5,452 nucleotides of DNA from Hyphomicrobiales bacterium (GTDB taxonomy: Bacteria; Pseudomonadota; Alphaproteobacteria; Rhizobiales; Devosiaceae), in the NCBI GenBank assembly GCA_028290345.1, contig JAQGKB010000132.1:1-5452 (forward strand). The letters are read 5' to 3'. The notes under the pieces are model-generated. The model was not told the origin of the DNA, did no database searches, and saw only the letters and a list, made by a program, of their open reading frames with translations. Of this stretch, positions 1 to 4,883 are shown piece after piece (the first letter of the stretch is position 1; the number at the start of each line of letters is the position of its first letter). Position numbers and translations under genes: made by a program.

Positions 1-75
1 GCGGCCGAAGGTGCTTTCGCGCACGGTTGCGGTGGGATGGATCGTGGGCTCCAGGCCCAGCATTTTCTCGCTCAT
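1..75 (-). CDS. Phosphonate-cluster hexapeptide-repeat (left-handed beta-helix) acyltransferase-like protein, N-terminal fragment
   Basis: Only the first 25 codons are present; the gene runs leftward out of the window. The visible segment contains LEPTIHPTATVRESTFG, the typical opening of the DapH/DapD/GlmU-related hexapeptide-repeat proteins encoded in phn (phosphonate uptake and C-P lyase) clusters. The first helical coil begins at the 'TIHPTATV' turn. These proteins are presumed acyltransferases, but their exact reaction is not established. I take the ATG at 73-75 as the start; a second in-frame ATG lies at codon 5, and the Shine-Dalgarno signal (AGAG, about 5 nt upstream) is weak. The upstream region carries a Pho-box-like repeat and an operator-like palindrome, which fits a phosphonate gene at the head of a transcription unit. 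Family assignment rests on a short stretch, so another hexapeptide transferase remains possible. Confidence 0.66.
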   Translation of the reverse strand, partial: MSEKMLGLEPTIHPTATVRESTFGR

Positions 76-155
76 GGGTGCTCTATTTGCGGGTGGTCAG
101 GCTTTGCCAATAGAATTCGCTGCCGGCGGGGCATCGAAAGAACTACGACGGGAAT

Positions 156-173
156 GTGACAGGCTGATTGCAG
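156..173 (-). promoter_or_regulatory. Pho-box-like site (PhoB binding)
   Basis: Read on the minus strand the site is CTGCAAT-CAGC-CTGTCAC: two 7-mers separated by 4 bp, the 11-bp-period layout of the PHO box (CTGTCAT-N4-CTGTCAT). The first repeat matches 5 of 7 bases and the second 6 of 7. It lies 80 bp upstream of the phosphonate-type gene and in its orientation. Ten bases further on, the spacing seen in classical pho promoters, is TAGTTC (140-145), a poor -10 that begins with TA. Binding is inferred, not shown. Confidence 0.45.
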
Positions 174-200
174 TTCCTTGATCGCATTGAGCAATCCAGT

Positions 201-226
201 ATTGGACCAATATTGTATTGGTCTAG
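201..226. promoter_or_regulatory. Operator-like palindromes, GntR/HutC (PhnF-like) type
   Basis: An AT-rich island in GC-rich DNA holds nested symmetry: ATTGG-A-CCAAT (201-211) is a perfect palindrome, and GACCAATA-TTG-TATTGGTC (205-223) is a perfect 8-bp inverted repeat. TATTGG also recurs as a direct repeat 16 bp apart (200 and 216). TGGTCTAG at 219-226 equals one half of the TGGTCTAGACCA-type operator of HutC-subfamily GntR regulators, the subfamily that includes PhnF. The site lies between the divergent phosphonate-type gene and the exported-protein gene, so it could serve either one. No regulator gene is visible in the window. Confidence 0.4.
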
Positions 227-335
227 CATCGGAGTGCGAAATCACGGGCGGCGTCAGCCGAATAACTGATGGCGGCGCACCCGCGATGGGCATAAATTCC
301 GCGCCATCGAAGATCACAACCGATGGAGGACTATT

Positions 336-677
336 ATGTCAGCCGTATCTGCTGCGCGAATTGCGCTCGTTGTTGGTCTCGGCTTGACGTCGCTGCCGGC
401 ACTGGCGGCGGGGCCAGAGGGAAGCTGGTTCTGCGCCCGCGACGGGCAAGCCTATGGCACGCTCGGCATCCAGGCCGGCCGCTATCTCGTGATCCGGGAC
501 GGGCAGCCGGCGCGTCCGGGCCACTATTCCCAGGCGTTCCCGCAGATCGCCATCGCCGATGGACCGCTGTGGAGCGATCTGGGCGTCGAGGCGGGGACTG
601 TCCAGAATACCACGCCGCGGCAGATCACCTTCGATGCCCGGCATGGCGGGGATTTGACCTGCCGTGAAGTGCTGTAG
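336..677 (+). CDS. Small exported protein of unknown function
   Basis: This 113-residue protein is not one I recognise. The N-terminus is a clear Sec signal peptide: one arginine (R8), a hydrophobic core at about 9-20, and PALAA at 21-25, with likely cleavage after A24 or A25. The mature part is about 88 residues, starts GPEGSWFC, is rich in glycine and in short alternating segments that suggest beta structure, and has only two cysteines, C33 and C109, one near each end. That placement would suit a disulfide closing a small periplasmic fold. The start is well supported by GGAGGA at 325-330, five bases before the ATG. A weak -10-like CATAAA lies at 291-296 without a convincing -35. It is divergent from the phosphonate-type gene and convergent with the diguanylate cyclase, so it is probably monocistronic. 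High G+C at third positions and the strong ribosome site support it as a real gene. Confidence 0.77.
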   Translation: MSAVSAARIALVVGLGLTSLPALAAGPEGSWFCARDGQAYGTLGIQAGRYLVIRDGQPARPGHYSQAFPQIAIADGPLWSDLGVEAGTVQNTTPRQITFDARHGGDLTCREVL

Positions 678-688
678 GGGCGTGCCCC
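677..688. terminator. Possible compact shared terminator hairpin
   Basis: GGGG-CGTG-CCCC begins at the last base of the stop codon of the exported-protein gene and lies in the 19-bp gap before the convergent diguanylate cyclase gene ends at 697. The stem is short and no T-run follows on either strand, so intrinsic termination would be weak. The position is the main argument. Confidence 0.27.
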
Positions 689-696
689 GACACTCC

Positions 697-1848
697 TCAC
701 GCCACTAGATGCAGGCCCCATGACGCCACGCGGTTGCGGCCGCTGCGTTTGGCGAGGTAGAGCGCGTTGTCGGCCCCGCGCAGCACGCTGCCGAAGCTGG
801 CGTTGCCGCCGTCGGGAACGGCAAAGCCGGCGCTGACGGTGCAGTGCAGCGGGCCGGCATCGGTATCGACGACTTCGCTTTCGAAGCTGGCACGAATGCG
901 CTCGGCCATGAGCGCTGCCATTTCGGGGGTGCAGCGCGGCAGCACCAGCGCGAATTCCTCGCCGCCGAGGCGCGCCGCCACGTCCGTCGGTCGCACATTG
1001 TGCGTGATGGCCGCGGTGAACCGACGCAGCACTTCGTCGCCGGTGGCATGCCCGTACTGGTCGTTGACGTTCTTGAATTCATCGAGATCGAAGACGATCA
1101 CGGCTGTCAGCGCCGGCAGGTTTTCGACGCCGAAGCGATCGAACAGGGCGCGGCGGTTGAGCAGGCCTGTCAGGCCATCGGTCAGCGCGTCGTTGCGGTG
1201 GATCTGCGCCTCGCGCGACTGGTTGAGGGCGAGCGACAGGGCGCCGATACCGGTAATGCCGATGATGGAAACGATGACGTTGAGATCCTCGGCCCAGTTT
1301 TCGAGCGGACCTTGCAGCACCAGCGGAGAAACCACCGCGATCATGATGCCGCAGATCAGGAACGAGACGCCCACCGTCACATAGAGCGCCGCGACGACGG
1401 CGAGTGGCAGCGGCGCCTCCCGTCGCATCCCCCAATAGATCCGGGCGACGGCGAACAGGATGGCGGCAGCGATACAATTGCCCAGGATCGAACCGAGGCC
1501 ATCATAGCCAAGCAGGAACGGCACAGCGACCGGGACCACCGACGCCAGCGCGAAAAGCGCCAGGGTGCGGCTGCTGGCCTCGCGCCTGCCGAACTGGCGG
1601 GCGGCCGCGTAGGCGGCGATAAATCCCAGGATCAGCAGCGCGAACGAGGCCAAGCCGACCAGCGGCAGCATATCGATAGTATATAGGGCGAACATTCCCG
1701 CGCCTGCGACGACGAGCAGCATGGCGGAGGAGCCGGCGAGCAGGTAGCGCTCGCGCTTGGACACAAGCCAAGCCATGAACAGCGTCAGGCAGAGCGAACT
1801 GCCGGAAAAGGCGATTGCCAACAGAAGCGAATTGTAATCAAGCAGCAC
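697..1848 (-). CDS. Membrane-bound diguanylate cyclase (GGDEF domain)
   Basis: This 383-residue protein should make cyclic di-GMP from two GTP at the inner membrane. Residues 1 to about 210 are strongly hydrophobic, with six or seven predicted membrane helices (roughly 7-29, 37-56, 61-82, 96-113, 118-137, 148-174, 189-208). No recognisable PAS, CHASE or cytoplasmic sensor module separates them from the GGDEF domain (about 215-378). The catalytic features are intact: DGLTGLLNRR (224-233), FDLDEFK with metal-binding D254 (253-259), NDQYGHATGD (262-271) and the signature GGEEF (295-299). An RxxD inhibitory site, R286-P-T-D289, sits five residues before GGEEF, so product inhibition is expected. 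No EAL domain is present. The longest frame starts with GTG at 1846-1848, preceded by a modest GGAA 8 nt upstream; starting later would remove the first membrane helix. It lies 129 bp downstream of the alpha/beta hydrolase gene and probably has its own promoter. The input sensed is unknown. Confidence 0.93.
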   Translation of the reverse strand: MLLDYNSLLLAIAFSGSSLCLTLFMAWLVSKRERYLLAGSSAMLLVVAGAGMFALYTIDMLPLVGLASFALLILGFIAAYAAARQFGRREASSRTLALFALASVVPVAVPFLLGYDGLGSILGNCIAAAILFAVARIYWGMRREAPLPLAVVAALYVTVGVSFLICGIMIAVVSPLVLQGPLENWAEDLNVIVSIIGITGIGALSLALNQSREAQIHRNDALTDGLTGLLNRRALFDRFGVENLPALTAVIVFDLDEFKNVNDQYGHATGDEVLRRFTAAITHNVRPTDVAARLGGEEFALVLPRCTPEMAALMAERIRASFESEVVDTDAGPLHCTVSAGFAVPDGGNASFGSVLRGADNALYLAKRSGRNRVASWGLHLVA

Positions 1849-1875
1849 TGCGGCGATTCCAGTTCACGGTCCGGA

Positions 1876-1885
1876 ATGGTACCAT
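1876..1885. repeat. 10-bp perfect palindrome upstream of the diguanylate cyclase gene
   Basis: ATGGTACCAT is a perfect palindrome 27 bp before the GTG start of the diguanylate cyclase gene, where an operator could overlap the promoter. Read on the minus strand it includes TACCAT, a 4-of-6 match to a -10 box, without a good -35. A second small inverted repeat, GATCG-TTAG-CGATC, lies at 1929-1942. Both are short enough to be chance. I see nothing else in the 1849-1977 gap. Confidence 0.2.
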
Positions 1886-1977
1886 CTTGCGCGCGGCGGC
1901 ACGACATGCTCGCCCGTCCCGGTAGCAAGATCGTTAGCGATCGGTAAAGGATCGGGTGCGCGGCCGATTTCGCGCCG

Positions 1978-2649
1978 TCAGGATGCGGGGCCGGCGCTGA
2001 TCGCCGCCGGGGCAAAATTGTCGAGGAACCACAGGCGCGACAAGACAACGACTTCGTCCAGTGCGCCCCGCTCTTCGAACAGGTGCCCGGCACCGGGCAC
2101 GATGACCAGCGACTTGACGCAAGTCAGTTGCGCCAGCGCTTTCCGGTTCACGGCGATCACCGGCTCGTCGGCACCGCCCACGATCAGCAGGGTGGGCGCA
2201 CCGACATCGGGTAGCGCGGCGCCGGCGAGGTCGGGCCGGCCGCCGCGCGAGACAACGGCCGCGATTTCATGGCCGAGATCGGCTGCGGCGGCCAAGGCTG
2301 CGCCGGCTCCGGTGCTGGCGCCGAAATAGCCGATCGGCAGATCGCCGAGCACCGGCTCGTTCTGCGCCCAATAGGTCGCGACCAGCAGCCGGCCAGCCAA
2401 GAGCTCAATATCGAAGACATTGTCGCGGTCGGCCTCTTCCTGCGGCGTCAGCAGGTCTAGCAGCAGCGTTGCGAGACCGGCTTGGCGCAGGCCCTCCGCC
2501 ACGTACTGGTTACGCGGGCTGAGCCGGCCGCTGCCGCTGCCATGCGCGAAGATCACGAGGCCCAACGGCGGAGAATCGGGCAGCGCCAGCACGCCCTGCA
2601 ATACCTCGCGGCCGAACTGAACGGTCTTCACGCCGCTCGGGTCGGGCAT
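1978..2649 (-). CDS. Dienelactone-hydrolase-like alpha/beta hydrolase
   Basis: This 223-residue protein is a complete cytoplasmic serine hydrolase with no signal peptide. The alpha/beta-hydrolase elements appear in order: the oxyanion-hole loop HGSGSG (36-41), the nucleophile elbow G-A-S112-T-G (110-114), the acid residue D161 in GGADEPV, and the catalytic H189 in PGAGHLFEE. The nucleophile is serine, whereas classical dienelactone hydrolases use cysteine, so the substrate is probably some other ester or thioester and cannot be named from sequence. Close relatives are known to me mainly as partners of, or fusions to, phosphoribosyltransferase domains. The ATG lies only 2 bp after the stop of the erythromycin-esterase-family gene and has no strong Shine-Dalgarno of its own, so translation is probably coupled and the two proteins probably act in one process. 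It is the last gene of the run; the next gene on this strand is 129 bp away. Confidence 0.86.
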   Translation of the reverse strand: MPDPSGVKTVQFGREVLQGVLALPDSPPLGLVIFAHGSGSGRLSPRNQYVAEGLRQAGLATLLLDLLTPQEEADRDNVFDIELLAGRLLVATYWAQNEPVLGDLPIGYFGASTGAGAALAAAADLGHEIAAVVSRGGRPDLAGAALPDVGAPTLLIVGGADEPVIAVNRKALAQLTCVKSLVIVPGAGHLFEERGALDEVVVLSRLWFLDNFAPAAISAGPAS

Positions 2650-2651
2650 GG

Positions 2652-3989
2652 TCAGAGCCCGAATGGATAGGTTTCCGGCACGTCCTCGGACGGTGCACCT
2701 GCGAAGGGCGTGATTGCCGTGGTTTCGGCGAACCAGACATAAGCGTCGAACTGCTCGGAAAGCACGGCGCGGAAGTAGTGGCTCAAGAGTTCGGTGTCGG
2801 GGCGGTAGATGACGCCGATGGCGCGCTCAAGCCGAGGCGCTGCCAGTGCATGCGCCACTTCCAGGCGATTATGGCCGCGCCAGTCGGTGAGCGAACGCGC
2901 CATGCCGGCGCGCCGGAACAGGTGCTCGTAGCTGTCGGCGCGAGCCGGCAGCACCGTCATGATCTGCACCGGCGCATCCCAATCACTGGCGGCCGCGACG
3001 CGGCCGCGATCGGTGCCAAAGCCGATGGCGACCATCTCATCGCGATAGGCCGAACGGCAGAGTTCGCCGATGTTGAATTCGCCTTGCCAGCCCATGGCGG
3101 TCGCGGCGGCGTTGCCAATGTGGGAATTGTGGGCCCAGACAATCGCCTTGGCCGCAGGGCCCCGCGCCTGCATCAGCCGTTGCAGCGTTTCGAACATGTG
3201 GCGGTCGCGCAAGTTCCACGATTCGCGGGCGCCACGATACATGGCGCGGTAGTATTGCTCGGCGGCGAGCACGATGCGGGCGTTCTGCTCGGCATCGAGA
3301 TAGGCGTCCTTGTCGCGTTCGAGGTCGCCCAACCGCAATTCCAGCATGGCCTTGAGTTGAGCCACTGCCTCGTTCTCGCAGGTGTCGCTCGCCTGCAAAG
3401 CCCAGTGGCCATAACCGGCGGGCTCATCCTGCCACGGCGTCAGGCAGGCATAGCGCTGGCGCGCCAGCCGGGCCTGCTCGGGGTCGATCTCATCGAGGTA
3501 GTTGAGCACGGCGGCGATCGAACTGCGAAGGCTATAAAGATCGAGGCCGCGGAATTCGGCGCGGGTCTCGAACGGCAGGCCGGCATTGAAATCGTGTAGC
3601 CAATCGATGAACTCGCGCACCTCGAGATTACGCCACATCCAGGTCGGGAAGCGGGCGAAGGCGGCGTCCTCGGAGGCGGATGGATCGCGATGGCGCACGT
3701 AGCGGTCGAGGCGGTCTGCATCGGGCCAATCGGCTTCGACGGCGACGATGTTGAAGCCGTGCCGATCGATCAGCCGGCGGGTGATGGCGGCGCGGGCGCG
3801 ATAGAATTCGGAGGTGCCGTGCGTGGCCTCGCCGAGCATCACCACCCGCGCATCGGCAAAGCGCTCGAACGGGCTGGCAAAATCGGGTGCAAGTGGAGAC
3901 TCGATCGCTTCGCTCCAGCCGCGCAGCGCGGCGGCATCGTCATCGGTCTTGGCGAGCGGGACGGTTTCGATTGTGGACGAGGTGGCCAT
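2652..3989 (-). CDS. Erythromycin-esterase-family protein
   Basis: This 445-residue protein has the usual length and layout of the erythromycin esterase (Ere) superfamily. Visible motifs are GEATHG (53-58, with H57 the expected catalytic base), VAVEADW (E85), RDRHM (261-265) and VWAHNSHIGNA (284-294, H287 and H290), matching conserved active-site positions of EreA/EreC-type enzymes. Chromosomal members in soil and plant-associated bacteria are mostly uncharacterised hydrolases, and a role in macrolide resistance should not be assumed. There is no signal peptide. The first 20 or so residues are low-complexity and probably disordered. The start is supported by GGAG 8 nt before the ATG. An EcfG-type promoter about 60 bp upstream suggests induction by general stress. 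The alpha/beta hydrolase gene follows after 2 bp. Many relatives are fused or linked to a phosphoribosyltransferase, which is absent here. Confidence 0.92.
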   Translation of the reverse strand: MATSSTIETVPLAKTDDDAAALRGWSEAIESPLAPDFASPFERFADARVVMLGEATHGTSEFYRARAAITRRLIDRHGFNIVAVEADWPDADRLDRYVRHRDPSASEDAAFARFPTWMWRNLEVREFIDWLHDFNAGLPFETRAEFRGLDLYSLRSSIAAVLNYLDEIDPEQARLARQRYACLTPWQDEPAGYGHWALQASDTCENEAVAQLKAMLELRLGDLERDKDAYLDAEQNARIVLAAEQYYRAMYRGARESWNLRDRHMFETLQRLMQARGPAAKAIVWAHNSHIGNAAATAMGWQGEFNIGELCRSAYRDEMVAIGFGTDRGRVAAASDWDAPVQIMTVLPARADSYEHLFRRAGMARSLTDWRGHNRLEVAHALAAPRLERAIGVIYRPDTELLSHYFRAVLSEQFDAYVWFAETTAITPFAGAPSEDVPETYPFGL

Positions 3990-4012
3990 GGTTCCAACTC
4001 CACATTTCGCGA

Positions 4013-4028
4013 GGACCAGAGGCGGTCC
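4013..4028. repeat. Small hairpin in the leader of the esterase-family gene
   Basis: On the minus strand GGACC-GCCTCT-GGTCC can form a 5-bp stem with a 6-nt loop. It falls between the EcfG-type promoter and the Shine-Dalgarno sequence of the erythromycin-esterase-family gene, so it would sit in the 5' leader. There is no T-run and no sign of a riboswitch; a chance repeat is possible. Confidence 0.22.
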
Positions 4029-4048
4029 ACAGCATCGGCCTCAGCAAT

Positions 4049-4073
4049 AACGTCGGGGAGATAGGCCGGTTCC
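4049..4073 (-). promoter_or_regulatory. EcfG-type general-stress promoter
   Basis: The minus strand reads GGAAC (4073-4069), 16 bp, then CGTT (4052-4049), an exact match in sequence and spacing to the GGAAC-N16/17-CGTT consensus of EcfG (RpoE2) sigma factors of the alphaproteobacterial PhyR-NepR-EcfG stress response. It lies in the non-coding gap just after the stop of the upstream dehydrogenase gene and points at the erythromycin-esterase-family gene. Transcription would begin near 4041-4043, giving a leader of about 53 nt. I found no equally good match in the other intergenic stretches. Sigma-factor use is inferred from the motif. Confidence 0.68.
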
Positions 4074-4090
4074 GGCACGAAAGGTCCTTC

Positions 4091-4870
4091 TCAAACCAGC
4101 AGCGACTGACCGCCATCGATCCAGATCGGCGTGCCGGTGATGTGGCGCGAGCGGTCCGAAGCGAGGAAGACCACGAGATCGGCAACGTCTTCGGCGGTCC
4201 CCGGCTGTCCGGCCGTCAAGGGGACGTCGCCCTCGGGGAATTCGGCGGGGACCTTTGCCTCGTCGACGTTGCGTTGCTTGGTATTATCGCCGATCTCGGT
4301 GCCGATGGCGCCGGGGCAGATGACGTTGACGCGGATCTTGTACTGCGCCAGTTCGAGCGCGGCCATCTGGCCGAGAGCAAGCTGGCCGGCCTTGGTGGTC
4401 GCATAGGCGCTGGCACCGGGTGTGGTGAAGGTGCGCGTACCGTTGATCGAGGAGGTGATGATGATCGAGCCGCCGCGCACGCGCAGCATCGGCACGGCAT
4501 AGTGCAGCGTGAGGAAGGTGCCGCGCAGGTTGATGGCGTTGGTCTCGTCCCATTCCCCGGGCTTGAGGTCCTGGATCGGGGCCCAGACGCCATTGACGCC
4601 GGCATTGGCAAAGACGATGTCCAGCCGGCCGAACTCATCGGCGATGTGGCCGAAGACATCCTGCATCTCCTTGTCGCTGGAGACATCGGCCGGGATGGGT
4701 AGGGCTTTGGCGCCCAACGCCCTGATCTGGCCGGCGACTTCTTCCAGTTCGTCGGCACTGCGGCTCACCAGCCCAACGTCGGCCCCCTCGCGGGCCAGAG
4801 CCAGCGCCGCGGCGGCGCCGATGCCGGATCCGGCGCCGGTAACGAGGGCAATCCTGCCGTCGAGGTCCAT
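4091..4870 (-). CDS. Short-chain dehydrogenase/reductase (classical SDR)
   Basis: This 259-residue protein is a complete classical SDR, the usual length for a soluble tetrameric NAD(P)-dependent oxidoreductase. The cofactor loop TGAGSGIG is at 11-18, D62-V63 follows the third strand, NAG is at 89-91, and the tetrad is N114, S141, Y156 and K160 (YATTK), with PG at 186-187. R37 after the second strand suggests a preference for NADP(H). The C-terminus ends in the typical ITGTPIWIDGGQS. The substrate cannot be told from sequence; sugars, secondary alcohols and 3-oxoacyl thioesters are all possible in this group. The start is firm: AAGGAGG lies 6 nt before the ATG and overlaps the stop codon of the upstream SDR gene, so the two are co-transcribed. 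A 97-bp gap with its own stress-type promoter separates it from the esterase-family gene downstream. Confidence 0.93.
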   Translation of the reverse strand: MDLDGRIALVTGAGSGIGAAAALALAREGADVGLVSRSADELEEVAGQIRALGAKALPIPADVSSDKEMQDVFGHIADEFGRLDIVFANAGVNGVWAPIQDLKPGEWDETNAINLRGTFLTLHYAVPMLRVRGGSIIITSSINGTRTFTTPGASAYATTKAGQLALGQMAALELAQYKIRVNVICPGAIGTEIGDNTKQRNVDEAKVPAEFPEGDVPLTAGQPGTAEDVADLVVFLASDRSRHITGTPIWIDGGQSLLV

Positions 4871-4876
4871 GATTAC

Positions 4877-4883
4877 CCTCCTT
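4877..4883 (-). promoter_or_regulatory. Strong Shine-Dalgarno site overlapping the preceding stop codon
   Basis: On the minus strand the stop TGA of the YghA-like gene runs straight into AAGGAGG, then 6 nt to the ATG of the next SDR gene. Sharing the final A of the stop with the ribosome site suggests efficient reinitiation and matched expression of the two dehydrogenases. Confidence 0.7.

Noticed and set aside
72..317. An 81-codon minus-strand frame ending in an ATGA overlap with the phosphonate-type gene, as a coupled gene would.
   Set aside because: Its codons have low third-position G+C and include AGA and ATA, unlike the true genes here, there is no recognisable protein, and it spans the Pho-box-like and operator-like sites. 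I treat it as non-coding.
844..1686. A 280-codon plus-strand open frame opposite the diguanylate cyclase.
   Set aside because: Low-complexity arginine/glutamine/aspartate composition typical of antisense to a membrane protein plus GGDEF domain; no supporting start signal.
2778..3599. A long plus-strand open frame (273 codons) opposite the esterase-family gene.
   Set aside because: It is an antisense shadow produced by high-GC codon bias; the minus strand carries a full set of family motifs, and this frame has none.
2652..3989. Labelling the Ere-family gene a macrolide-resistance gene.
   Set aside because: Family motifs alone do not show erythromycin hydrolysis, there is no mobile element nearby, and the context and promoter point to chromosomal stress physiology.
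3839..4078. A 79-codon minus-strand frame starting with GTG, preceded by AAGGA 6 nt upstream, following the SDR stop by 12 bp.
   Set aside because: Most of it is an out-of-frame shadow of the esterase-family gene, and its first part coincides with the EcfG-type promoter and leader. The esterase-family gene has its own good start, so neither a frameshift nor a separate gene is needed.
3887..4702. A 271-codon plus-strand open frame spanning the gap and the SDR gene.
   Set aside because: Antisense shadow; composition is arginine-, glycine- and aspartate-rich without domain signs, and the opposite strand is an intact SDR.
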